Assembly (NCBI RefSeq): GCF_019042735.1 | Contig: NZ_JAHQCR010000088.1 | Span: 62,001 to 126,000 of the forward strand | Length of the DNA: 64,000 nt | Direction: 5' to 3' | DNA from: Evansella alkalicola | Lineage (GTDB): Bacteria; Bacillota; Bacilli; Bacillales; Salisediminibacteriaceae | In this document: positions 8,819-17,390 of the stretch, one piece after another | How the letters are laid out: each line of letters starts with the position of its first letter | How positions within the stretch are numbered: position 1 is the stretch's first letter | Position numbers and translations under genes: made by a program | Notes under the pieces: generated by a model | What the model saw: the letters and a program-made list of their open reading frames with translations, nothing else | Told to the model about the DNA's origin: nothing | The model's database searches: none

Positions 8819-9415
8819 CTACTCCCCCCAGCGCTTAAAAAGGTCATGTTCCACGTCTAGTTGATCTAGTACTTTTCCCACCACAAAGTTTATTAAGTCG
8901 TCCATTGTTGTGGGTTGATGATAAAATCCAGGCATTGCTGGCACAATCTGTGCCCCTTGATCACTTAGGCGTTTCATATTTTCTAAATGTATGGAATGTA
9001 GCGGGGTTTCCCTTGGCACAATGATCAGCCTACGCTTTTCCTTCAACATGACATCCGCTGTTCGTTCTAATAGGTTTCCTGAAATACCGTGAGAAATTTT
9101 TGCTAAAGTCCCCATAGAACATGGAATGATAATCATTCCATCATTTTTTGCAGATCCACTGGCAATAGGTGCGGAGAAATCTTGTTGTGTATGATAAAAA
9201 AGTTTATCATAATCCCCAAAAACTTCTCGGAGACATTTCTCTTTATCTTCCACATCTAAATTCAGTTCATAGTAGAAGACCTGCCACGCAGCACCTGTCA
9301 TAAGAAGGTGGACTTGATGCCCTGCCTTTAATAATGCTTGTACAAACCGAATACCATAGATTGATCCACTTGCACCAGTTATTCCCACTGTAAAAACTTT
9401 CTTATTTGTACTCAT
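8819..9415 (-). CDS. ubiX: UbiX-family flavin prenyltransferase, probable menaquinone role (MqnM-like)
   Basis: UbiX enzymes prenylate FMN to make the cofactor of UbiD-type decarboxylases; in the futalosine pathway the UbiX/UbiD-like pair decarboxylates the prenylated intermediate. The 198-residue protein starts VGITGASGSIYGIRF (FMN-binding) and has SMGTLAKISHGISGNLLERTAD and LIIVPRETPLHSIHLENM, both strongly conserved in the family. Its start overlaps the mqnP stop by four bases and mqnA follows two bases after its stop. The partner UbiD/MqnL gene is not in the window. Confidence 0.87.
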   Translation of the reverse strand: MSTNKKVFTVGITGASGSIYGIRFVQALLKAGHQVHLLMTGAAWQVFYYELNLDVEDKEKCLREVFGDYDKLFYHTQQDFSAPIASGSAKNDGMIIIPCSMGTLAKISHGISGNLLERTADVMLKEKRRLIIVPRETPLHSIHLENMKRLSDQGAQIVPAMPGFYHQPTTMDDLINFVVGKVLDQLDVEHDLFKRWGE

Positions 9416-10272
9416 ATTAATAAATCCCCTATAGTAAATACCAACATAACGATGCTAATGATGCCATTCATTTTAAAGAATGCTACATCCACTTTTGATA
9501 GATCAGACGGGGAGACTAAAGAATGCTCATAAATCATTATCCCACCAACAATTAAAACACCTAAAAGGTATATCCAACTTAAAGGAGTTATAAAAAAGAT
9601 CGTAATTAATGCGATAAAGCTTACGATATGAAAGCTTCTAGCAATAATTAACGCCTTAGCAATACCAAAATAACTAGGTATGGAGTATAGTTTTACGTCA
9701 CGGTCATAGTCTGCATCTTGTGTTGCGTAGATAATATCAAAGCCAGCGGTCCAAAACGCCACTGCGATAAACAATAAGAAAGCTTCCCAGGTTAATGTTC
9801 CTGTAGCACCAACCCAACCTCCTAATGGAGCTATTGCAATTGTGAAGCCAAGAAACACATGACATAACCACGTAAACCGTTTTGTATATGAATATAAGAC
9901 TAAGAATAAAACAGCGACTGGTAGAAGGTAAACAGCCAACATATTTAATTGATATGATGCAAAAAATAAAAGTCCAAAAGATAGAATAATAAAAACTATT
10001 GTTTCAAATTTTGAAATTAACCCTGCAGGAATTGCCCTATCAGCAGTTCTTGGATTAGCCTTATCAATTTGGGCATCGATCACCCTATTTAAGGACATTG
10101 CTGCACTTCGCGCCCCTACCATTGCTAGGGTAATCCATACCCAATCACTGATAGTTGGCCAAGCATCATTTATTAACAGACTCCCAAGTACGGCTCCTAA
10201 AAAAGCGAAAGGTAGTGCAAAAATTGTATGTTCAAACTTAATCATTTCTAGTATAATTTTTATTTTTTTCAT
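9412..10272 (-). CDS. mqnP: UbiA-family prenyltransferase, probable MqnP
   Basis: This integral membrane enzyme attaches the polyprenyl chain to an aromatic acid. The 286-residue protein has the two aspartate-rich motifs of the family, NRVIDAQID (about 62-70) and DADYDRD (about 185-191), between roughly eight or nine hydrophobic segments. It resembles the 4-hydroxybenzoate prenyltransferase branch more than MenA, which with its neighbours suggests MqnP of the futalosine pathway. The assignment to MqnP rather than another UbiA rests on context. Confidence 0.82.
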   Translation of the reverse strand: MKKIKIILEMIKFEHTIFALPFAFLGAVLGSLLINDAWPTISDWVWITLAMVGARSAAMSLNRVIDAQIDKANPRTADRAIPAGLISKFETIVFIILSFGLLFFASYQLNMLAVYLLPVAVLFLVLYSYTKRFTWLCHVFLGFTIAIAPLGGWVGATGTLTWEAFLLFIAVAFWTAGFDIIYATQDADYDRDVKLYSIPSYFGIAKALIIARSFHIVSFIALITIFFITPLSWIYLLGVLIVGGIMIYEHSLVSPSDLSKVDVAFFKMNGIISIVMLVFTIGDLLI

Positions 10273-10318
10273 AGTTCAATCCTCACTTGTGCTGACAATA
10301 TAAAAATAGCTTAAAAGT

Positions 10319-11026
10319 CTAAGAGTCTTTTGTAGCAAAATGGGCAGCTGCAACACCACCAGAATAGGACTTATATGTCACTTTTGTAAACCCTGCTTCG
10401 TAAAACATGTTTTTCAATTCTTTTTTACCAGGAAACTGCTGTGTAGACTCTTGAAGCCAAGAATATTCTTTATAGCTCTTCGCAAATACTTTTCCGAAGA
10501 AAGGCATGATATATTTAAAATAAAGCCAGTATAATTGCTTAAATCCAAACATCGTTGGTTGAGAGGTTTCTAGACATACGACGAGGCCGCTCGGCTTAAT
10601 CACTCTTTTCATTTCTTCCAATGCTTTCATGTAGTCCGGGACATTTCTCAGCCCAAAACCTATCGTTACATAGTCAAAACTATTATCTTCAAAAGGGAGT
10701 TCCATTGCATTACCATGAATTAGTTTAACATTGGTGATGTCCTTTTCCTTTACTTTTTGTTCCCCAACAGAAAGCATATTTTTGCTAAAATCTAGGCCAA
10801 TAACTTGTCCACCATCACCAACACCATCTGAAAGGGCTATGGTCCAATCAGCAGTCCCGCAGCAAACATCAAGTGCAACAGAACCTTTTGCAACATTCAT
10901 CCGCTTCATTGTATCTTTGCGCCAAGCAATATGACGTTGAAAACTAATAATAGAATTCATCTTGTCGTAATTATCATATATTGATTCAAATACTTGATGT
11001 ACGCGTTCTTCCTTTGATTCACCCAT
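10319..11026 (-). CDS. menG: Demethylmenaquinone methyltransferase
   Basis: MenG (UbiE/MqnG family) methylates demethylmenaquinone with S-adenosylmethionine, the last step of menaquinone synthesis in either pathway. The 235-residue protein has the SAM-binding region VALDVCCGTADWTIAL, then GNAMELPFEDNSFDYVTIGFGLRNVPD and the C-terminal YWLYFKYIMPFFGK segment typical of UbiE/MenG. It starts five bases after hepS with AGGAAGGATAAG upstream and precedes mqnP by 46 bases. Confidence 0.95.
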   Translation of the reverse strand: MGESKEERVHQVFESIYDNYDKMNSIISFQRHIAWRKDTMKRMNVAKGSVALDVCCGTADWTIALSDGVGDGGQVIGLDFSKNMLSVGEQKVKEKDITNVKLIHGNAMELPFEDNSFDYVTIGFGLRNVPDYMKALEEMKRVIKPSGLVVCLETSQPTMFGFKQLYWLYFKYIMPFFGKVFAKSYKEYSWLQESTQQFPGKKELKNMFYEAGFTKVTYKSYSGGVAAAHFATKDS

Positions 11027-11031
11027 ATTAC

Positions 11032-11841
11032 TTATCCTTCCTCTACCACATAATGTTCGTCATAGCGGTTTTCTTGAATTAAATCTTGTATTCGAGACAT
11101 CAAGTAGGTCCTTAATGGATTACTTTCATGTGCTATTTTAATTAGCTTATCTTTCGTTTTTTCTATGTTCAGATCAAACTGTTCAATTAGGTCTCTATTT
11201 AAGTCCCCTTCTACCTTTAATTGATCAAGTAATAATTGAGCAACATGCCCTTTTTTCCCTCTTTCAAAAAAATGTTTTCGTTCTACAAGTAGTCGCTTAA
11301 AAAAGAGTAATTCCACATGAGCTTTCGCCCATTCAGGCATTTCAAGTAAAGTAGCAACATTTTTGAATAAAGAAGAGTCTATTGACCTTACATCCTCCAA
11401 TGAAGTAGCGCCATATTTTTCTTTACTCTTATATACATTCATTTTTGCCTCATTGATTTCCTGAATTGATTGAGCTAATACACGTATTAGGGAAATATCA
11501 TTCTCTTTTGCGAGGAAAAAGTAATACAAACTACTGTAATAATCACCAGCCAGCACCGTAAGCTGCCTTCTTTTATTCATGGTTTCAGAGAGATTTGTCT
11601 TTACACTCACACCTTCATGCGTATCTAAAGCTGATTGCACGAGTGTAGTAGTGATCATACATTGACGAAGATAGGAAGGTGAGACTTCTTTTGCCTTTAG
11701 CATATAGTAAAGTAAAGAGACTTTATCTTTATCAATTACAGGAACATCTATGTACTTTTGAATAAAAGGATGCTTTATGTAATCGTAAAACTTCTCGATT
11801 ATATTATTCAATTCTTTGTCTGGATTATAAATTGATGTCAT
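11032..11841 (-). CDS. hepS: Heptaprenyl diphosphate synthase component I
   Basis: HepS is the non-catalytic subunit that sets the product length of the HepS/HepT enzyme. The protein, 269 residues from the chosen ATG (start of TSIYNPDKELNN), resembles B. subtilis HepS in the GDYYSSLYYFFLAKENDISLIRVLA segment and general all-helical composition. An ATG 25 codons further upstream is also open, but the intervening hydrophobic residues have no counterpart in the family and GTGGGGGA precedes the internal ATG. It begins the six-gene quinone operon. Confidence 0.87.
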   Translation of the reverse strand: MTSIYNPDKELNNIIEKFYDYIKHPFIQKYIDVPVIDKDKVSLLYYMLKAKEVSPSYLRQCMITTTLVQSALDTHEGVSVKTNLSETMNKRRQLTVLAGDYYSSLYYFFLAKENDISLIRVLAQSIQEINEAKMNVYKSKEKYGATSLEDVRSIDSSLFKNVATLLEMPEWAKAHVELLFFKRLLVERKHFFERGKKGHVAQLLLDQLKVEGDLNRDLIEQFDLNIEKTKDKLIKIAHESNPLRTYLMSRIQDLIQENRYDEHYVVEEG

Positions 11842-12003
11842 AGAAAGGTCCCCCACTTCAAATCTCGTTGAACAAACATAACATTTTTGAAATAAAATAT
11901 ATGGTAAGTATAACATAATTGCTACCTTCGGATAAGGTTGTTGCTTGGATTCACTATAGGGAAAGTCTTCCTATGTGATGAAAATAATGAAATTATAAAA
12001 ACC

Positions 12004-12030
12004 AAAAAGAAAGCGGAGGTGTTCCGCTTT
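12004..12030 (-). terminator. Terminator after mtrB
   Basis: AAAGCGGA / TTCCGCTTT stem (minus strand) with a four-base loop, followed by TTCTTTTT. It directly follows the mtrB stop and separates folE-mtrB from the hepS operon. Confidence 0.8.
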
Positions 12031-12249
12031 TTAATCTTCACTACTCATTTCGCCATGTGCAGTTTGAACTTTTACTTTTCCCCGAATTTTGATTGCAGAA
12101 GTGTGTTCAGTAAACTGAGCTATCATAATCTCATCTTTATCTAGTTTTTCCGAATGGTGAAACCTAGTATCAGAGCCCCTTGTTAACCCAATTACATTCA
12201 CACCATCTTCTTTTGCTTTTATAACGATATATTCATTCGACTGTGCCAT
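12031..12249 (-). CDS. mtrB: trp RNA-binding attenuation protein (TRAP)
   Basis: TRAP forms an eleven-subunit ring which, when loaded with tryptophan, binds (G/U)AG repeats in leader RNA and causes termination before trpE. The 72-residue protein is very close to B. subtilis MtrB: DGVNVIGLTRG, FHHSEKLDK and AQFTEHTSAIKIRGK are all present, including the residues around the tryptophan pocket. The start at 12247-12249 is chosen because GGAAGGGGG lies seven bases upstream; a more distal ATG overlaps that site. It is 59 bases behind folE (mtrA), as in B. subtilis. Its likely target lies at 2287-2339. Confidence 0.97.
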   Translation of the reverse strand: MAQSNEYIVIKAKEDGVNVIGLTRGSDTRFHHSEKLDKDEIMIAQFTEHTSAIKIRGKVKVQTAHGEMSSED

Positions 12250-12308
12250 ATGAGAACCCCCTTCCAACATCCAAGTCCCTCTAACCTGATTAATTATTCT
12301 TCAGTCTA

Positions 12309-12875
12309 TTATCCTTTTATTAAAGTTAATACCTCTGATCTAGCTGCTGCATTTTTCTCAAAAGCTCCCCGAACTGCCGATGTAACAGTTTGCGATCCTG
12401 GTTTCTTCACACCACGCATTGTCATGCACATGTGTTCTGCCTCTACAACCACAATTACTCCTAGTGGCTCTAATGTTTCTACAATGGAGTCAGCAATGGT
12501 TGACGTAATACGTTCCTGAAGCTGTGGTCTTCGAGTAACGGCTTCCACAGCACGGGCGAGCTTACTTAGGCCTGTGACTTTGCCTCCCCTTGGAATATAG
12601 CCAATATGGGCTTTACCAAAGAAAGGTACTAGGTGATGCTCACACATGGAGTAAAATGGAATATCCTTTACTAACACAAGTTCTTCATGGTCTTCTCCAA
12701 AAACAGTTGCAAAATGTTCCTTAGGATCTTGATTCAATCCTTCAAATACTTCCCCATACATTTTCGCAACTCTCTTTGGTGTATCTAAAAGGCCTTCTCT
12801 ATTAGGATCTTCTCCAATTGCTTCTAGTATCATGGTTACTGCTTGTTCAATTTTTTTGTGATCAACATTATTCAC
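12309..12875 (-). CDS. folE: GTP cyclohydrolase I
   Basis: FolE (MtrA) converts GTP to dihydroneopterin triphosphate, the first step of tetrahydrofolate synthesis. The 188-residue protein has the zinc ligands in MCEHHLVPFFGKAHIGYIP and the second cysteine in EAEHMCMTMRG, with SKLARAVEAVTRRPQLQERIT between. A GTG start at 12873-12875 is preferred, since GGAGG lies eight bases upstream and the resulting N-terminus aligns with B. subtilis FolE; an ATG five codons upstream has no ribosome site. It forms an operon with mtrB. Confidence 0.95.
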   Translation of the reverse strand: MNNVDHKKIEQAVTMILEAIGEDPNREGLLDTPKRVAKMYGEVFEGLNQDPKEHFATVFGEDHEELVLVKDIPFYSMCEHHLVPFFGKAHIGYIPRGGKVTGLSKLARAVEAVTRRPQLQERITSTIADSIVETLEPLGVIVVVEAEHMCMTMRGVKKPGSQTVTSAVRGAFEKNAAARSEVLTLIKG

Positions 12876-12998
12876 TGGTATGTCCTCCATTCAAAATCGT
12901 CAATAATTCGTTAAAATTCTAGCATGGAAAGACTCTAAAACACAAGCAAACGCTATCAGTATTCAAAACAAATGGTATTTTTAAATCAACATACGTAG

Positions 12999-13030
12999 AA
13001 AAAAGGACCGCACTATAAAGGCGGTCCTTT
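12999..13030 (-). terminator. Terminator after hup
   Basis: Stem AAAGGACCGC / GCGGTCCTTT with a nine-base loop, followed on the minus strand by TTTTTT; about 30 bases beyond the hup stop. Confidence 0.85.
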
Positions 13031-13060
13031 TCTCTCTATCTTTAGTGCCCTGTATGTATG

Positions 13061-13333
13061 TTATTTAACAGCATCTTTAAGGGCTTTACCAGGTTTGAAA
13101 GCTGGTACGTTACTTGCTGGAATTTCGATTTCTTCTCCAGTTTGTGGATTGCGACCTTTACGGGCAGCACGCTCACGCACTTCAAAGTTACCGAATCCGA
13201 TCAATTGTACTTTTTCACCTTTTTGAAGAGAACCAGTGATGACATCAAAGACTGCATCAACAGCACTTGTTGCATCTTTCTTAGAAAGATCTGTTTTCTC
13301 TGCAACTGCATTGATAAGTTCTGTCTTATTCAT
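13061..13333 (-). CDS. hup: DNA-binding protein HU
   Basis: HU bends and compacts DNA as a homodimer; the B. subtilis counterpart is the essential HBsu. The 90-residue protein starts MNKTELINAVAEKTDLSKKDAT and has the signature GFGNFEVRERAARKGRNPQTGEEIEI and the C-terminal VPAFKPGKALKDAV. The internal ATG at 13331-13333 is used, since an overlapping GGAGGAGGTGA leaves no spacing for the ATG three codons earlier. It lies between spoIVA and folE as in B. subtilis, with its own terminator. Confidence 0.97.
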   Translation of the reverse strand: MNKTELINAVAEKTDLSKKDATSAVDAVFDVITGSLQKGEKVQLIGFGNFEVRERAARKGRNPQTGEEIEIPASNVPAFKPGKALKDAVK

Positions 13334-13769
13334 ACCATTCACCTCCTCCCATTAATAAAGTCTGTTATTCCTTTTCTTTCACAATTTTAAGCATTTTATA
13401 CTTGTAATCCTTAAATCATGGGATAACAAGGCTTATGTTATACGAAACTGAGAAATAATTCAACAATTTTTGCGGATTTCCTTGGATTTTTAAGACTTTT
13501 TTACCTCATTTACCAGAAAAAGCAGTGTATTTTACCATTTATTGCCAAATAAAGGTTATTTTAAACATGTGTGGCTTGAAGAAATTTTTATAAAATAATG
13601 ATGAAACTCACACAACTTAGTAATAATTAAATGCACTTTTCCATTTGTTTATTTTAAAATAATTTTCTCTTTATGTAAAAAATATAAACAATATATTTTT
13701 CGACAAAATCCTCGAGTTGCCCTTTTAATCCGTAGTTTATTCCAACAAAACCTATTTTCAGGGTAGACA
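13334..13769. other. AT-rich gap upstream of hup
   Basis: About 440 bases without a gene, very AT-rich. It should hold the hup promoter; one minus-strand candidate is TTGTGT-17 bases-TATAAA at roughly 13583-13611, which is weak. No repeat, riboswitch or small gene was recognised. Confidence 0.4.
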
Positions 13770-13804
13770 AAGAAAAAACTGACCTGATATATTATTCAGG
13801 TCAG
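13770..13804 (-). terminator. Terminator after spoIVA
   Basis: Nine-base stem CTGACCTGA / TCAGGTCAG with an eight-base loop, followed by TTTTTTC on the minus strand, about 25 bases after the spoIVA stop. Confidence 0.85.
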
Positions 13805-13826
13805 CCTGTTTTTAAATTTAGGAGGA

Positions 13827-15305
13827 TTAAAGGATGATTGCAATCAATCCACCAGATCCTTCGTTAATAATTCTTTCGAGAGTCTCTTTTAATTTATATC
13901 GAGCGTTTTCAGGCATGAGTGATAGCTTTGCAGAAATACCCTCCCTAACGATTGAATTCAAAGAGCGTCCAAATATATCAGAGTTCCATATTGATAATGG
14001 ATTTTCTTCAAAGTCCTGCATTAAATAGCGAACAAGTTCTTCACTTTGCTTTTCTGTTCCAATAATTGGAGCAAACTCTGATTCAACGTCTACCTTGATC
14101 ATATGGATGGAAGGTGCTACTGCTTTAAGTCTAACACCGAATCTTGATCCTTGGCGAATGATTTCAGGCTCATCAAGGCTCATATCAGTAATAGATGGGG
14201 CAGCGATACCGTAACCAGTTTGTTTAACCATCGTTAATGCATCAGCCACTTGATCAAATTCAGCTTTCGCATGGGCGAAGTCCTGCATTAATTCTAGCAG
14301 GTGATCCTTACCGCGAATCTCAACTCCCACAACCTCCTTCAGAATTTGATCATACAAGTCGTCTGGCGCATGCAGGTCTATTTCTGCAACTCCTTGCCCC
14401 ATTTCGATACCAGCCAATTTAGCTTGCTCAATAAACTCATATTCATAGAAGTGACCAACCACTCTGTCAACATCACGAAGACGCTTAATATCTTTTACTG
14501 TTTCCCTAACAGCTGCTTCATAATTTTCACGGAGCCAATGCTCTTCTTTTAACACCATAACCCAGCTTGGTAAATTTACATTTACTTCATGCACTGGGAA
14601 TTCAAATAATACTTCACGAAGTACAGAATTGATATCGTGTTCTGTCATTCCTTCAATATTCATTGCTAAAGCAGGTACATCGTGCTTTTCTTGTAGACCA
14701 GCCCTTAATTGTTCTGTATCAGGGTGCTGTGGGTGAACGCTATTTACAAGTACGATAAAAGGTTTACCTACTTCCTTTAACTCCTCAATGACCCTCTCTT
14801 CTGATTCTACATAATCTTCACGAGGAATTTCACCAATAGAGCCATCTGTTGTAATTACTACACCTAAAGTAGAATGCTCTTGAATTACTTTCCTAGTTCC
14901 AATTTCAGCCGCTTCATGAAAAGGGATTGGATCTTCATACCACGGTGTATTGATCATGCGCGGCCCATTCTCATCCTCATATCCTTTTGCACCTGGTACA
15001 GCGTAACCAACACTGTCTACAACCCTTACATTTACGTCTAGACCCTCATCAACATGGATGGAAATAGCTTGATTAGGAACAAATTTTGGTTCCGTAGTCA
15101 TGATTTGCTTTCCAGCCGCGCTTTGAGGAAGTTCATCCTGAGCTCTTACTCGATCTGCTTCATTTTCAATATTCGGAATTACTGCAAGCTCCATGAATTT
15201 TTTGATAAAAGTGGACTTACCAGTTCTTACAGAGCCAACAACACCTAAATAAATATCACCGCCTGTTCTCTCTGCAATATCTTTGAAAATATCGATTTTT
15301 TCCAC
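13827..15305 (-). CDS. spoIVA: Stage IV sporulation protein A (spore coat ATPase)
   Basis: SpoIVA is an ATP-hydrolysing cytoskeletal protein that polymerises on the forespore surface as the base of the spore coat. The 492-residue protein has the same length as B. subtilis SpoIVA and is highly similar throughout: Walker A GSVRTGKSTF (about 24-33), the VVDSVGYAVPGAKGYEDENGPRM-like region, and the C-terminal NARYKLKETLERIINEGSGG. The start is GTG with GGGAGGGG upstream. It is probably made in the mother cell under sigma-E; I did not identify the promoter. Confidence 0.98.
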   Translation of the reverse strand: MEKIDIFKDIAERTGGDIYLGVVGSVRTGKSTFIKKFMELAVIPNIENEADRVRAQDELPQSAAGKQIMTTEPKFVPNQAISIHVDEGLDVNVRVVDSVGYAVPGAKGYEDENGPRMINTPWYEDPIPFHEAAEIGTRKVIQEHSTLGVVITTDGSIGEIPREDYVESEERVIEELKEVGKPFIVLVNSVHPQHPDTEQLRAGLQEKHDVPALAMNIEGMTEHDINSVLREVLFEFPVHEVNVNLPSWVMVLKEEHWLRENYEAAVRETVKDIKRLRDVDRVVGHFYEYEFIEQAKLAGIEMGQGVAEIDLHAPDDLYDQILKEVVGVEIRGKDHLLELMQDFAHAKAEFDQVADALTMVKQTGYGIAAPSITDMSLDEPEIIRQGSRFGVRLKAVAPSIHMIKVDVESEFAPIIGTEKQSEELVRYLMQDFEENPLSIWNSDIFGRSLNSIVREGISAKLSLMPENARYKLKETLERIINEGSGGLIAIIL

Positions 15306-15556
15306 AAAATCCCCTCCCGGTCAAATTCAAAATATAAACATTTTCTCCATAACGTCCTTGTACATTTCGATTAAAATACAATATATATTTATGATGTTGT
15401 CCACCAAATATGACAAGGTTTAGCTATTTTTCTATTACTTTGCAATTTAAATTTTCTTCATAGCAAGAATAAATTAATATAATTACCACTTCCCCATTAT
15501 AGAAAAAATAAGTATTCCCTTTTTCCTTATTTAAAGGGGTATTACTCCGCAATATA
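15306..15556. other. Gap upstream of spoIVA
   Basis: About 250 AT-rich bases between the yphF terminator and spoIVA. It must contain the spoIVA promoter, but no element stands out clearly. No coding potential was seen. Confidence 0.4.
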
Positions 15557-15602
15557 AAAAAGCCTCCCTTTCTCTTGTATGTATATTGAGAAGGAAAGCC
15601 AT
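15557..15602 (-). terminator. Probable terminator after yphF
   Basis: Minus-strand imperfect 13-base stem (GGCTTTCCTTCTC with GAGAAAGGGAGGC, two mismatches and two G-T pairs) followed by TTTTTTAT. About 55 bases beyond the yphF stop. Confidence 0.6.
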
Positions 15603-15657
15603 TTAGAACGTAAAAATATATTCAATTTTTTAACTTTCATAGAGTACGTACAATTAT

Positions 15658-16392
15658 TTATTCAATAGATTCGCTACCAGACATAAATACAATTTCCCCA
15701 TCTTTCATTGTCTGAGGCAGTGAATTAACTGGTACAAATGGAGAATGATCAACTAGTAACCATCTTAGATCATCACCTTCTACATACTCCCCCATGCCAT
15801 ATTCGTTTATATAATGCATAATATCCATGGAGTAGTCTACGATTATTTCTCCGTCCGTCTGCATAAGAAGTGGTAGTTTATGATCTGAATGAAATGGGCT
15901 TGATACTGCCGGTTCATTATCATAGTTCAATGCTTTGAAATCTATACTTAAAATTCCGTCTCCTATAGCCTCATTTACTGGTGCAAAGTTATTAGTACGA
16001 CGATACTCTAGAATACGTTGATGAAAATTTTGTATCTCTCTAGACACCCTTAAATCAATTAATTTTACTTCTGGCATTCTCTCAGGGTGAATGAGTACAT
16101 ATTGAAAGACTCCCCCATTTTCGAAGGAATTACCTGGGGCAGACTGAAGATAACCTGGAACTAATTGAGTAAAATTAATTGGATATCTTCTAAAAATAGG
16201 CGTATCCTCTTCTCTTGTTTTAACTGGCACAGCACCATAATCCTGGCGATATTGAAGAACAGCATTCTCTACAGCCTGTAATTGGTCACTATACGGAACA
16301 CTATTTTCTATGCGCCGTTCATCAGGATAAAGACAGCCAGTTAATAATAGGAAAGTAAACAATGATATAATGCCTGTCTTTAATAAACGCAT
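15658..16392 (-). CDS. yphF: YphF-like lipoprotein
   Basis: A 244-residue probable lipoprotein of unknown function. The N-terminus has a positively charged start, a hydrophobic stretch and the lipobox LLTGC with the modified cysteine at residue 20. The mature part is hydrophilic without an enzymatic motif I recognise. It corresponds by position, between spoIVA and yphE, and by type to B. subtilis YphF. It is 80 bases downstream of yphE. Confidence 0.8.
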   Translation of the reverse strand: MRLLKTGIISLFTFLLLTGCLYPDERRIENSVPYSDQLQAVENAVLQYRQDYGAVPVKTREEDTPIFRRYPINFTQLVPGYLQSAPGNSFENGGVFQYVLIHPERMPEVKLIDLRVSREIQNFHQRILEYRRTNNFAPVNEAIGDGILSIDFKALNYDNEPAVSSPFHSDHKLPLLMQTDGEIIVDYSMDIMHYINEYGMGEYVEGDDLRWLLVDHSPFVPVNSLPQTMKDGEIVFMSGSESIE

Positions 16393-16472
16393 AAGAATCC
16401 CTACCTTAAGTATATTGTTCTTTTATAATCATCAGACGTTTGTTCCTAATTAATTCTAAAATCATTATGTAG

Positions 16473-16676
16473 TTACGCAGCTGTTGGCCCTGCAAATACA
16501 ATCAAGAATATGATGATACCTGCAACCATCATACAAATAAAACTAAATGTTAATAATAAATATCTTAGTATACCAGTTAACTTTTCTTTTGTAATGATTG
16601 TTGTAATGACAGAAACAAACATTAATCCCATTGCGAAAAAAGATATCCACATATTCATTAATGGATCGTTAAACAC
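16473..16676 (-). CDS. yphE: YphE-like small membrane protein (DUF2768 type)
   Basis: A 67-residue protein with two hydrophobic segments (about 9-26 and 38-63) separated by a short charged turn around TKEKLTG. It matches the position and size of B. subtilis YphE, whose function is unknown. The start is GTG, preceded by GAGGTGA at good spacing. Confidence 0.8.
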   Translation of the reverse strand: MFNDPLMNMWISFFAMGLMFVSVITTIITKEKLTGILRYLLLTFSFICMMVAGIIIFLIVFAGPTAA

Positions 16677-16784
16677 AAGCTCACCTCATTTTACATCATA
16701 CCTATAGTAATTATCCCGAATTATTATAGCACAGTAATACTAACGCTGTATATTTAAACACACTTTGAATTCAAAAAACGCATT

Positions 16785-16905
16785 CATATCAGGAGGCTTA
16801 CCAGCCGCCCGCGGCAAAGAAGACACTGCGAATGTTGAGCAGATGTCGCACTTGTACCTTGCGTGAAAGGGAGTAGCCTGTAGCGATTTCAATTAATTCA
16901 GGATA
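16785..16905. repeat. GC-rich repeat remnant between yphE and spoVIF
   Basis: Within the 364-base gap 16677-17040 this stretch is much richer in G and C than its surroundings and has no coding potential. It contains AGGAGGCTTA followed by CCGCCCGCGG, resembling GAGGAGGCTGAGG and GCCCGCGGAAAGCG in the element at 52576-52782. The later part has CTTGCGTGAAAGGGAG. I read it as a decayed copy or relative of the Bacillaceae intergenic repeat; without alignment this is tentative. Confidence 0.45.
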
Positions 16906-16908
16906 AAT

Positions 16909-16945
16909 AAAAAAAAGCTGAAGCAGGGGGGCACCATACTTCAGC
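16909..16945 (-). terminator. Terminator after spoVIF
   Basis: Seven-base stem GCTGAAG / CTTCAGC around a 15-base loop, followed by eight T on the minus strand, about 95 bases beyond the spoVIF stop. Confidence 0.65.
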
Positions 16946-17040
16946 CTTCGAACTAAACACTACCTATATAACAGCCCTATTTTTTGCTAGGTTCAATTTT
17001 TAGTATATGCTTGAGAAAAGGGGTTCGATAAAATAAACGC

Positions 17041-17310
17041 CTATTTATCCTTATCTTGTTTAAACATTTTTGCCAAGCTTGAAAAATCCATAGGTACATT
17101 ATTACCAGTGATAGCTTTTACTAATTCATCTTCTTTTTCTTTTGATACAGGTACATTAGCGACCTGTGCTACTTGATGAATAAGCTGGCGTACGTTATCT
17201 TCATTTTGTAAATCAGAAGTATTTACAGAATTAGCTAATTTAAATAAATCTTCCTGTTTTACATTGGTTTTTTTCTGTACCTGATCAAAAATATTTTTAT
17301 TTTCTTCCAC
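17041..17310 (-). CDS. spoVIF: Stage VI sporulation protein F
   Basis: SpoVIF (YjcC in B. subtilis) is a small sporulation protein needed for late coat assembly. The 89-residue product resembles it along its length: an N-terminal FDQVQKKTNVKQEDLFKLANS, a central VRQLIHQVAQVANVPVSKEKED and a C-terminal MDFSSLAKMFK. It starts with GTG after GGAGGG. In B. subtilis spoVIF is not next to gpsA, so its place here is a lineage difference. Confidence 0.85.
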   Translation of the reverse strand: MEENKNIFDQVQKKTNVKQEDLFKLANSVNTSDLQNEDNVRQLIHQVAQVANVPVSKEKEDELVKAITGNNVPMDFSSLAKMFKQDKDK

Positions 17311-17390
17311 TAAAAAGCCCTCCTCATGCGAGATGTCAACATATCATATGAGCGAGGTGGGCCTTATGTGAATGATTAGTCCATAATTTA

